From Lingula anatina (taxonomy: Eukaryota > Brachiopoda > Lingulata > Lingulida > Lingulidae), in NCBI RefSeq assembly GCF_001039355.2, contig NW_019774613.1, positions 1-29,483 on the forward strand: a DNA stretch of 29,483 nt. The letters run 5' to 3'. A program made the position numbers and the translations under genes. Below, in pieces: positions 10,907 through 20,409 of the stretch (the first letter of the stretch is position 1; every line of letters starts with the position of its first letter). The notes under the pieces are model-generated. The model was not told where the DNA came from and did no database searches. It saw only the letters and a list, made by a program, of their open reading frames with translations.

Positions 10907-11054
10907 TAAGGGGCTGGTAGGAGTGGGTAGTTACATAACACCAGTCAAATTGGATGTTTTCCCACAGGAGGTCACAGTTCAATTTTGTATATTATTTTAG
11001 AAGCACCCTGATATCAGAGGGTATGTACCCCCGGTTTTACTATATATGAACTGA

Positions 11055-11240
11055 GAGAGCATTCAGAACAGCCGACTAACAGATCCGCGGATCAAATATG
11101 GCGACCCACTAAAAAGCTTGTCGGTTAATTCCCGAGTAGACACTGAATGGATTCCCTGCAGGGATTAGGCAAAAAAGCATTCAAGTGGGTCGGCCATATT
11201 TGATCCGCGGATCTGTTAGTCGGCTGTGCTGAATGCGCTC
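11055..11240. mobile_element. Palindromic MITE of 186 bp with GAGNGCATTCAG ends
   Basis: The left arm GAGAGCATTCAGAACAG and the inverted right arm GAGCGCATTCAGCACAG continue into CCGACTAACAGATCC, then GCGGATCAAATATGG, in both arms. TGA flanks both ends (11052-11054 and 11241-11243). The arms resemble those of 3117-3382, and the terminal GAGCATTCA word is shared with 9850-10076. Confidence 0.68.
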
Positions 11241-11618
11241 TGAGTGTTCAGCGAGACGGGCGGTACTATGGAAAATTGACCCACGCTCTCTCTAATCATA
11301 TCTATTTATACAGATAAATGGACAAATGCGATAGACCGGAAAGTATTTTTTTCTGTACCGTTTGACTAGGTGCCCGTTTTTCATCTTTATTGGTTGCCTT
11401 CTGGTGAAAGTTGGGATCTTACTGTAAATTATCTGCAAACTGGACGATAAGTGTTTAGAGGCTGTAGAGTACCTGTATGTCTAACCATCCCGGAATGTGT
11501 TTACAGGGGGATGTAAATAATAACAAAATGGTGACCGAGTATACTAAACATAATACTAAAAATAAGAAAATATTACTCAGCGCCAATCCCGAAAAGAAAA
11601 TGTGTTGAATAAAATTAA

Positions 11619-11933
11619 AGGGATAATAGCTCTTCGTATAAGATCTATATTTCACAATAAAAACATTGTTAACAACTCATAGAAATATAATATATTCTGT
11701 TTCACCACAAAAACGGCAGTTATAGCTATTATTCTGATATCTGAGCTTGTCATCAGACCACGTGACCTCCATAGATGGCTTTACTCTGTAATAATCTCTT
11801 AAGAGATTATAACATAAAAAAAAACTTTTTAGAAAAAAACCAGGGACTAATTTTGAATGTAGAAAAGTATGGGGAAATTGTTGTTTACTCCGGGAAAATT
11901 CATTTTTTGGCCAAAACGAACAGTTATTATAAA
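11619..11933 (-). mobile_element. TTAA-flanked MITE, copy 2 (inverted relative to copy 1)
   Basis: This sequence is the reverse-complement relative of 5141-5476. It opens TTAA (11615-11618) then AGGGATAATAGCTCTTCG, contains the TCTCTTAAGAGA centre, and ends in GAACAGTTATTAT with a decayed right target site. It lies about 1.1 kb before the resolved part of the transposase-like gene region. Confidence 0.7.
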
Positions 11934-12136
11934 AGAATGGCGGGAAAGAAGGAAGGGGAGGAAATTTAATGAGCGAAAAAGGAGAACGCTTGTTAGAAAC
12001 AAATTTGCATGCACTATTATTGTCGAAAAATATGACAAACGAAAGGGAATGGAAGAAAATTAACGCGGAAAAACATATTGTCCGTCGCTTTTGGATTCTT
12101 TTTAAAAGACATACTTTTTGGAATTTTTTTTTTTTT

Positions 12137-13057
12137 NNNNNNNNNNNNNNNNNNNNNNNNNNNNNNNNNNNNNNNNNNNNNNNNNNNNNNNNNNNNNNNN
12201 NNNNNNNNNNNNNNNNNNNNNNNNNNNNNNNNNNNNNNNNNNNNNNNNNNNNNNNNNNNNNNNNNNNNNNNNNNNNNNNNNNNNNNNNNNNNNNNNNNNN
12301 NNNNNNNNNNNNNNNNNNNNNNNNNNNNNNNNNNNNNNNNNNNNNNNNNNNNNNNNNNNNNNNNNNNNNNNNNNNNNNNNNNNNNNNNNNNNNNNNNNNN
12401 NNNNNNNNNNNNNNNNNNNNNNNNNNNNNNNNNNNNNNNNNNNNNNNNNNNNNNNNNNNNNNNNNNNNNNNNNNNNNNNNNNNNNNNNNNNNNNNNNNNN
12501 NNNNNNNNNNNNNNNNNNNNNNNNNNNNNNNNNNNNNNNNNNNNNNNNNNNNNNNNNNNNNNNNNNNNNNNNNNNNNNNNNNNNNNNNNNNNNNNNNNNN
12601 NNNNNNNNNNNNNNNNNNNNNNNNNNNNNNNNNNNNNNNNNNNNNNNNNNNNNNNNNNNNNNNNNNNNNNNNNNNNNNNNNNNNNNNNNNNNNNNNNNNN
12701 NNNNNNNNNNNNNNNNNNNNNNNNNNNNNNNNNNNNNNNNNNNNNNNNNNNNNNNNNNNNNNNNNNNNNNNNNNNNNNNNNNNNNNNNNNNNNNNNNNNN
12801 NNNNNNNNNNNNNNNNNNNNNNNNNNNNNNNNNNNNNNNNNNNNNNNNNNNNNNNNNNNNNNNNNNNNNNNNNNNNNNNNNNNNNNNNNNNNNNNNNNNN
12901 NNNNNNNNNNNNNNNNNNNNNNNNNNNNNNNNNNNNNNNNNNNNNNNNNNNNNNNNNNNNNNNNNNNNNNNNNNNNNNNNNNNNNNNNNNNNNNNNNNNN
13001 NNNNNNNNNNNNNNNNNNNNNNNNNNNNNNNNNNNNNNNNNNNNNNNNNNNNNNNNN
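12137..13057. other. Assembly gap (run of N)
   Basis: The 921 unresolved bases begin directly after a poly-T run (about 12124-12136). Any reading frame drawn across it is meaningless. It may hide the left end of the putative transposon and upstream exons of the transposase-like gene. Confidence 0.98.
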
Positions 13058-13153
13058 AGGTACGTTGTCGAATTTTTTTATTATGTTAGTGAAAACTTTA
13101 ATATTAACATGATAGTGGAATCAAATTTTTACTCGACATACTGCTGCACTGAT

Positions 13154-13400
13154 CACGTGTAAGGCGGAAGTAGCGAGGTAAGTTGCAGAGGTGTGAAATG
13201 TAGTGTCCGATGCTATCAGTCCGATATCTTTGGCCTTTTGTCCACTGACCTGGCTCTCCGGGAATGACACTGGTAAACTGCACGGGTGTGAAAAATAATG
13301 TTAGCTGTCACACCTGCATGTATTAGGTAACTTTCTCTTATCAGTCGGGATAAGAAAGTTCAGCCGACGCGACAGATGGGCATGTGTGAAAAACTATGTT
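13154..13400 (+). promoter_or_regulatory. Candidate upstream region of the transposase-like gene, with T-box-like sites
   Basis: An E-box, CACGTG (13154-13159), and an ETS-type GCGGAAGT (13164-13171) stand close together, as in TATA-less promoters, and a donor-like GAG|GTAAGT follows at 13178. From about 13183, TGCAG-type plus GTGTGAA words recur at roughly 95-bp spacing (about 13188, 13282 and 13381, plus one inverted near 13308, TCACACCT). AGGTGTGA is the T-box half-site consensus. The function is inferred; the same motif lies inverted outside the minus-strand gene at about 18033-18046. Confidence 0.35.
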
Positions 13401-13820
13401 CGCTGCCCTGCTTCCAAACCTTTACTGTTAACATAGTTTTGGTGTATTTTGTTGGTTAATAAATGATAACCACGTAGGGAATTCATCTTCTTTTGTGTAT
13501 CTATCTTCAAAAATTTGAATTTATAAATGATCATGTAGTAATCAATTGCGTGTATCGCTATTAGTTTGCACTGCTAGCAAGCGCCTAAAGCCTTTGCCCT
13601 TTGGTCTAAAGTTCATATTACCTGTCACACGCAGAGATAATATTTTTTTGAAAATTTGTTAAATCTTAACATGCATTTACTCAAAATTTTGCTGACATAT
13701 TTTTGTGTAATGCAGATGGAACATTCATGGTTAGGATTCTGAAATAGTGATTATTTTGTCTAGTAACAACATAAATCCACATGATGTAAGATTTCGATTT
13801 TATACATTTTTTTTTTTCAG

Positions 13821-14767
13821 ATTCACAATATAATAGATTCTGAAATGATAGTCCAGAAGAGAGATACTGTGCCTCATTCTGAAGAGAGTCTGCCCACAGA
13901 TATGCTTGCAGAAGTTTCTAACAGACTGCCAGTTAATTGTTTGTCCCAGGATCTCAGTGACCAGCTCAGTCAGTGCAACTCACCCTGCTGTAATGGACAG
14001 CCAGCGCCATGCCCCTCTCCATGCTGTAATGGACAGCCAGCGCCATGCCCCTCTCCATGCTGTAATGGACAGCCAGCGCCATGCCCTTCCCCATGTTGTA
14101 ATGGAAAGCCACCCCCATGTCCTTCTCCCTGCTGTAATGGACTGTTTATGTGCCAGTCACCTTGCTGCCAAAACCCTCCACCACAACAGTCCACTCCAAT
14201 GAAATGCAACAATCTGTCAGATTGTTTGGACTTCAGTGACCTATCATTTCACCCAGATCATGATTCCACTTATATACAGGACACCGACAGTGAGTCAGAA
14301 TGGGAAAGTCCAGATGAAGAGGCGGAGAAAGATGACACTGACCCAGTGACTGACACAAAATGCCTAGTATTTCATAATCAGTTGAAAGGTCTTTTTGAGA
14401 AGTGCTTGGGGGACAAATTTTGTGCCGCGCCAGTGGTGGACAGGAAAGAAGAATGGTGTGGCAGCATGTTAACTGTCAAAGGTACCTGTCTAAACCATCA
14501 CGATTTTGTCTGGCGTTCGCAGCCGGTTGTGAACAAGCAACCTGTAGGAAATATATTATGTGCAGGTGCAATTTTGTTTACTGGGAACACTTTTACTTCA
14601 TTCAAAGAAATCACTGAGGCTCTCAACTTGAAGACCATCCAGGAGAGGCAATTTTACGCTATACAGAAAAAACACCTTTTGCCATGTGTTAACCAAATGT
14701 GGAAAATTCACCAGGAACAGCTTTTGTCAGGTCAGTGGATATAAAGTCTGTATCATCAACCGTAATG

Positions 14768-14814
<47 letters not shown>

Positions 14815-16869
14815 GAGAGGGAGGGGGGATTTCTTAGTTGGGTTTACTCTGATTATATATGAGATGTCTAAATATTTGTAAGATGTTCATTAGGAAAATG
14901 TACAACCCTCTCAAGTTTATGATTATTATTATTTTTCTTCTTTAGAATATACACAAGATGAAGCTTTGGTTGTGGCAGGTGATGGGCGTTGCGACAGTCC
15001 TGGTCACACAGCAACTTTTGGCACGTACAGCCTGATGGACACAAAAACCAACAGAATCCTCACTACTAATGTTGTGAAAGTGACTGAGGTCCCAAATTCT
15101 TACCATATGGAAAACGAAGGCCTTGTGCGTTGTATGCAGGATTTACATGTAAGTTGAAAGTTGCTGTATGTTATACTACTGTAATAATTATTTTAATTGA
15201 TCTAGTCATCTCTCCCAGATGTGCACCCGTCTCACTACACGTATTCCTACATGAATTATTGTTCTTTGCAGAATTCAGGTGTTACTGTGCACACTATTGC
15301 CACTGACAGGCATCCACAAATAACAAAAACCCTTAGAGAGAAATACCCCTCCGTCGAGCAGCAGTATGATGTGTGGCACTTGGATAAGTCGGTGAAGAAG
15401 AAGCTCTCTGCAGTGGTTAAAAAGAAGGAGTGTGCAGATTTACAGCCATGGGCAAAAGCCATCAGTCATCATCTGTGGTGGTCAGCTGACTCTTGCCAGG
15501 GGAATGCACTGGAGCTAAAGGTAATTGAATTGGAAGGACAGGTCTTACAAAATTCATTGGATGTAAAAGTTAGAAGTAATCCAAAATGATCACTGCTTGT
15601 CATTGAAGCTTTTTTACAGCTTGTGATCCTTTGCCACACAAGTCAAATCAAGTTTTGGTTGCACAGCTGTCATGTTTTTTTTTTGTTTTGTTTTTTTAGG
15701 AACGTTGGCAGTCTATCTTAAGACACACTGTTAACATACATGAGTGGACAGTAGGCCAACGCTTCTTGAAATGTGCTCATGAGGATTTATCAGATAAGCA
15801 GTCCAGGAGCAAGAAATGGTTGAAGGCAGGTTCCCCTGCCCACAAGGCTCTCCAGTCCATAGTATTGGATAAAAGACTAACAAAAGACCTTGAGTCGGTA
15901 AGTGACATTAGAAATTAAGAAAAATGACAATTTTATTTTGACCGATTAACTCTTATACAGTAGTTTGTTCTTTAGAAATATTATTTTCCATTACACATTG
16001 TATCTATATACTTTTGTCACACTTTTTGTGTCAGGATTACTAGCTGTTCTCCTTACTGTATTAATTTATTTCAAGTTTTAAAAAGTGCGCTTTTCACTGA
16101 TGAAATACTACCCAGAGGGGAATAATTCTTTCATTATTTTACTTACATAATTCTGGAGTGAATTTCCATTGATATTTACTCATATGTATGTTATTTCACA
16201 TTACCAGGTTACTGGATTTTGTCACACTGGCCACTTGGAAGTATATCATAACATGCTGCTCAAGTATGCCCCAAAGAGGCTCTCATTTAGTTACGAGGGA
16301 ACAGTGGCCAGAACATTGCTAGCAGTACTCGATAACAATCACAATCAGAACCGGGAGCAAGTGGTGAACAAGAATGGTACACTTCGATGGAACGTCCGAT
16401 GGTCTAAAGTAACCAAACGCTTTACCGCACAGAAGGTTATGGGCCAAAAGGATATGGAGTTCCGTCAACACTTGATGCAGTGTGCAGTAGATAGAGTAGA
16501 AAGAGGTAGATATTTTTTCCAAAAATATTCCTTGGTAACAATACACAGGAGATTGAGATTAACAGTTTCAGAAGTGTAAATTATTCATGATATCAATTTT
16601 TATTAGCTACTTTATAATGTGACTGTTTAGGATATAAATGTGACAAAGACAACCTTATACATTTCATATATTTTTGTTGGTCAACATATTTTTATTATAT
16701 TACAATAATTAACATTATCTGTTTATTGGAAATTACAGGGCTTGGGGAAGAAATTGACAAGATTTTTGTCCCAGAGTTAGCAAGGAACACTGTGGCCAAG
16801 ACGCCGAAGCCCACTAGAGATGAAGTTGTACAGGGACACATTTCTAGATTCCGCAAACTGACATATTAG
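13821..16869 (+). CDS. Kolobok-like DDE transposase-related protein, intact and spliced
   Basis: Six coding exons join in phase: 13845-14730, 14946-15148, 15272-15520, 15700-15897, 16208-16505 and 16739-16869, giving 654 aa with no internal stop. Residues 46-112 are a Cys/Pro tandem repeat (SPCCNGQPAPCP), 139-165 are acidic, and residues 296 onward form the catalytic-type region. Conserved points are D308 in GDGRCDSPG, D375 in ATDRH, D396-V-W-H399 and E523 in HTGHLEVYH. A D/D/E triad with D(2)H after the second Asp marks the RNase H-like fold of cut-and-paste transposases. The DGRCDSPG...YDVWH...LEVYH order is, from memory, that of a multicopy family in invertebrates and fish close to Kolobok. 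The start is uncertain: the exon opens at 13821 after TTTCAG and is open in frame for eight codons before ATG 13845, so upstream exons (for example a THAP DNA-binding domain) may exist. It could be a live transposase or a domesticated gene. Confidence 0.75.
13980..14123 (+). repeat. Coding tandem repeat, 4 x 36 bp, SPCCNGQPAPCP
   Basis: Four 36-bp units encode a 12-residue Cys/Pro module. The first three units are nearly identical in nucleotides (TGTAATGGACAGCCAGCGCC recurs). The fourth is diverged, and two degenerate half-modules follow to about 14172. Near identity at silent positions implies recent expansion or homogenisation. The paired Cys residues could bind metal or form disulphides; that is inference. 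Confidence 0.9.
14770..14811. repeat. (AT)n microsatellite
   Basis: A pure AT dinucleotide run lies in the first intron after the large exon of the transposase-like gene. Confidence 0.95.
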
Positions 16870-17091
16870 ACTTGATTATTATTATTCAGTAACTTGAGCA
16901 GTTCATGTGTCCTTATTTTATGAATATATACAAGTACAGTTGATCCTTCAAATGTATATTCTAATCATTGGAAAAATAATCAGTGTGAATTGTAGCAGCA
17001 GACTAATAAGCACTACAGATGTATGTTATGCATTAACTGTACAGAGTTCATGTTCTAAATGCAGTTCATTGTAAAGGTCCACAATCACAAA

Positions 17092-17108
17092 AATAAAGCA
17101 AAAATAAA
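17092..17108 (+). terminator. Polyadenylation signals of the transposase-like gene
   Basis: Two AATAAA hexamers (17092-17097 and 17103-17108) lie about 225 nt after the plus-strand stop at 16869 and just before the minus-strand stop at 17145. The two genes are thus convergent with nearly abutting 3' ends. Confidence 0.55.
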
Positions 17109-17144
17109 TGTTTAAATGTAGGCTTATTCATATATTGAGCATAA

Positions 17145-17897
17145 TCACACATCCTCATGGCCGTCCATTGGTCCACCCAGTACCTCATGATAACCTTCAT
17201 AACATCCATCTTTTTCTGGAAACCGTTTCCTTATTGAGGTCACTACACAGGCAGGAATAACTTTTCTTCGCCTCCTCCCCAGCTTCCCATATATCCACCA
17301 TGTGAAGCTTCTGTACGCCACATATCTGTACATTCTAGAAAATAAAAATGTGGTATGATCATTTTTTGTGTTATTAATTCTCAGTCGAACATGTCACCAC
17401 CGCTTCAATGAACGATAATAATCAGTTAAATAATTATTTTAATATAAAATGAGTTAATATACAGGACTTAGTTTAGTGGAAATTAAAATACAACCGGACT
17501 AAACGACATTCCGAAAAGCGCCGCTATCATTGTCTTACCTGGTCGTAATTGGGTCACGCAGACTTTCCCCGAGCACTTCTTTCATCGATGCCATGAGGAT
17601 CTCCAGCATGTCTGCGTCTAAACATGCATTATTGTAGGTCTGTAGTTCGGTAACGCATCTGGTATCGTGCTTCATTTTGGCAGACACAGCAGTGTTTTCA
17701 CTACAGCACGTTGATTCCACAAAGGTGGGCATAAGCTCACAATGGCCACACTCGCACCACGCCAAATCGTTTAGTCGGCTGACTGTAGAGAGCTCTCCTT
17801 CACTATCTTCCTGGTCCGTTTTCCACTCGGCATCATCCACATCTTCTGCAATACCCTCTGGTTCAAACAAATATCCTTCAATTCGTTCTCTGTTCAT
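17145..17897 (-). CDS. Stand-alone P2X7 C-terminal (ballast) domain protein
   Basis: Exon 1 is 17897-17539 (donor AG|GTAAGACA) and exon 2 is 17334-17145 (acceptor TTTCTAG). They join in phase 2 through a split Arg120 codon and give 182 aa. Near the N-terminus is GYLFEPEG (8-15), then an acidic stretch (17-36). The domain follows: W47-C48-x-C50-G-x-C53, MPT (56-58), C64-C65, C81, YRYVAYRSF (122-130), IPACVV (146-151), IRKRFP (154-159) and GCYEGY (163-168). These match the cytoplasmic zinc-cysteine ballast domain of vertebrate P2X7 receptors, but no channel or membrane segment is present. Such channel-free copies are known in invertebrates and are thought to be older than the P2X7 fusion. The frame stays open upstream to 18041, but that part reads through a CRE and has no family features, so I start at 17897. 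The molecular function of free-standing copies is unknown. Confidence 0.82.
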
Positions 17898-17986
17898 TTT
17901 TACAAAATAGTTCAGACAAAGCGATCGAGTAAATGTAAGTAAGCGGATAGCTGAATCGAATATGGCTTTCTGAGCCTCGACGCCAG

Positions 17987-18048
17987 TGACGTCACTCGCC
18001 TCAAAGCGCCACCACGCGGGAGTATCGTAAACTACATTCACACCTGCA
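17987..18048 (-). promoter_or_regulatory. CRE and T-box-like site upstream of the P2X7-domain gene
   Basis: A perfect TGACGTCA palindrome (17987-17994) sits about 90 bp upstream of the chosen start codon. Further out, read on the minus strand, is TGCAGGTGTGAATGTAGT (about 18029-18046), which resembles TGCAGAGGTGTGAAATGTAG at 13184-13203 in inverted orientation. Either shared transcription-factor input or a subterminal transposon repeat would explain the match. Confidence 0.45.
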
Positions 18049-18129
18049 TAGAATCGGCTTTAAAAACTAAATAAACGTAAGAACTTTTTTTTCATTACTC
18101 AAAAATGACTTTTGGGCACCTAATGGATA

Positions 18130-18165
18130 GTTTAAACCCGTTTTTCCATCACAGTATACCTTTAA
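18130..18165 (-). mobile_element. Putative right end of a Kolobok-like element at TTAA
   Basis: Read inward on the minus strand from TTAA (18162-18165), the sequence is AGGTATACTGTGATGG. The AGGTATA start equals the left end of the TTAA-flanked MITE at 5141. I infer a transposon terminus about 260 bp beyond the P2X7-domain start codon. The matching left end was not found in resolved sequence; the first bases after the gap, at 13058, do read AGGTA. Confidence 0.45.
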
Positions 18166-20409
18166 GAAAATCAAGCTTAGCTACAGGTACATGATACACA
18201 TGCAATTTTGCATAATTCTGAGAATACTCAAACATAAGTTTATTGAACCCGCTTGCCAGTTTTTATATGTAGTCTAGTATGGATAGATGCACGCTTTAGA
18301 GCCAGCTGAACTTTACATTTTTATACTGTTCATACTTCCGGACTTAAAACCCTTAGAAACAATTAATCTTCGTACTATTGAAGCTTCGGACCAATGAATC
18401 TTCGGAATACGTCATGCACCGGAAAATTGATCCGTGGTCCTAGTACAGGGTAATTATATATCATCGATATCGTTTATAATCAATATCATATTTATGAAAG
18501 TAGGATGCATCTCAGAATGAAATTATTTTAGGGATTCTACTTACTCTTCCGACCGTCCACGTTTTGTCGGAATATTGTGACGTTGTGTCCTGCACAAAAT
18601 TATTTTATATATTTGATTATTATTATATATTTGGTATCACTTATAATGCACTAACAGCTAGATTACGTGTAGATAAGGTCGTAAGGTTAAAATAAAGGAG
18701 GGTTTGGAAATATTCGATACATCTTTATATATCGAAAAAGACTTCTGATTCTTACTACCAACGGATATTTCGATTTTAACGACATGTGAATTTTGTTGCA
18801 ATAGCTAATGCGCACTAATCTAAGGGGGACGCTATCTTAATGCATTCACATTTTAATTCTTTATTTAATTAATTTATTAAAATATTTATTAAAATAGACC
18901 AACATGCCTCCTGATGTCGAGTAGAATATATAAAAGCTGGTGATAATACCAAAAAGTGGGAAACAAAAAGGTGTGCTAGTCTGTTAAGCTGATTGCATTC
19001 TGCCAGAGTCTGCTGAGTAAGAGCGCATTACCTAGGTCGACAAAATTCATTCTGAATTTCATGGTCCCACATACATCGCATCAAGTGTAAACAAGCAATT
19101 ATAACAAATTTTATAATCATTTTAAAAGATCGATCTGTAAGAACTTTTAGAATATATTTATAGGCCTATTACATTTTTCGTCTCTCAGAAATTCATTTTA
19201 TTTTGGCACAGAACTTACGTACATGTACATCCTTTTCATTTCCAATCCACTTCTTTCCAGTAACAGGGTTCCTTTGAATTACTATAACACTAAAACCGAC
19301 AAGTGGTGTGAATAACTATTTTTATTTCCAGATACTGCAATTAAAATTGTAAGTTGAGTCAATTAAACATTAACACATTACGCTGTTACTCATTTGGTGC
19401 TTTAGTAAAGAATTAAGTATTTTTCTCTCAATGTTATAATATATTCAAAGTTATTTTAATTAGAGTAAGCAACAAGCTGCGGAGAGTACAACATTGAAAA
19501 TCAATATATAACAGGAGCAAAAACTGCCAATTAGACCATAGCAGTGGGACATTAGCATGCTTATGTAAATAAATTAAAGTAACTATGTAAAATCTCTTAC
19601 TACTTGATGTACTGGGCCTTTTAATTATGCTAAATATTTAAAAATATTTTTGAAACAAAAATATTTCAAATGGGAACATAGTTAAATAAATATTTTTGAG
19701 GTAAATGACACCTTTGGACATAAATAATTGTGGTAAATGCCATACTGGTAATCTTTCTAGGATTTCAAACATACACATTTTAAAACTTCTTTGGTGTGAG
19801 ACAATAAAGAAATAATCAAAATCAAAAAGTAAAAGGCAAACAACAACAACATCAACAACAGCAAGAACATTGCACGCCCTCTACCTTTAAGTCAAACATT
19901 TAAGTCATACAAATATATTCAAAATAATTTTAACATGATGCAAATGCTTTAAGTATACCACTTCAAGTGGATACACCTTTGGTCTGATTTGTACAGTATA
20001 AAGTCCTTGCAATCATACCTTTTTTCCTACTGGTGCAAGCATTAATATACAAGCCCCATCTTACATTTTTTTTGCTTCCACTTATTGCTGCATATAAAAA
20101 ACTAGCTTTCATTTTATACATTTCCTGCCCATTGGTTATTATCTCTCTTAAATGAGGAATTCCTTCCCTCCCCCTGTCCACTTGAAATTTCAGGGGCAAA
20201 TAATAAAATAAAGTCGACAAAATTTCCATCAAAAATCATCCACATTACTCATAAATACCAAGTTCCTTTGAAGTAACCCCCCACCCTACATGTTTTATCT
20301 TCTGTTACATCATGATATGATCACGATAAAACTTCCGTAATAATTACCCAGTTCCAACAAGTCCATTGATTCATCTGTCCACTAAGTGTGTTAGGTGAGA
20401 TGAACACAA
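18166..20409. other. Intergenic and probable 3' UTR, AT-rich, no gene seen
   Basis: It holds a degenerate 16-bp-type repeat at about 18337-18405 (CTATTGAAGCTTCGG, then CCAATGAATCTTCGG) and a partial dispersed repeat at about 18917-19025. The part near 20409 is presumably the 3' UTR of the methyltransferase gene on the minus strand. I see no exon with splice support. Confidence 0.4.

Noticed and set aside
11969-13162. Long plus-strand open frames of 323-397 codons spanning the gap
   Set aside because: Almost all of the codons are N; the real flanks are AT-rich and not protein-like.
13980-14172. CRISPR-like array of 36-bp repeats
   Set aside because: The units abut with no spacers, are in coding frame, and the host is an animal.
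13906-14212. Overlapping open frames on both strands across the CCNG repeat
   Set aside because: Shadows: a 36-bp repeat unit keeps all frames open once one is open.
17898-18041. In-frame 48-residue N-terminal extension of the P2X7-domain protein
   Set aside because: It reads through a perfect CRE and shows no family features, while the ATG at 17897 precedes the conserved GYLFEPEG segment. Transcript data could overturn this.
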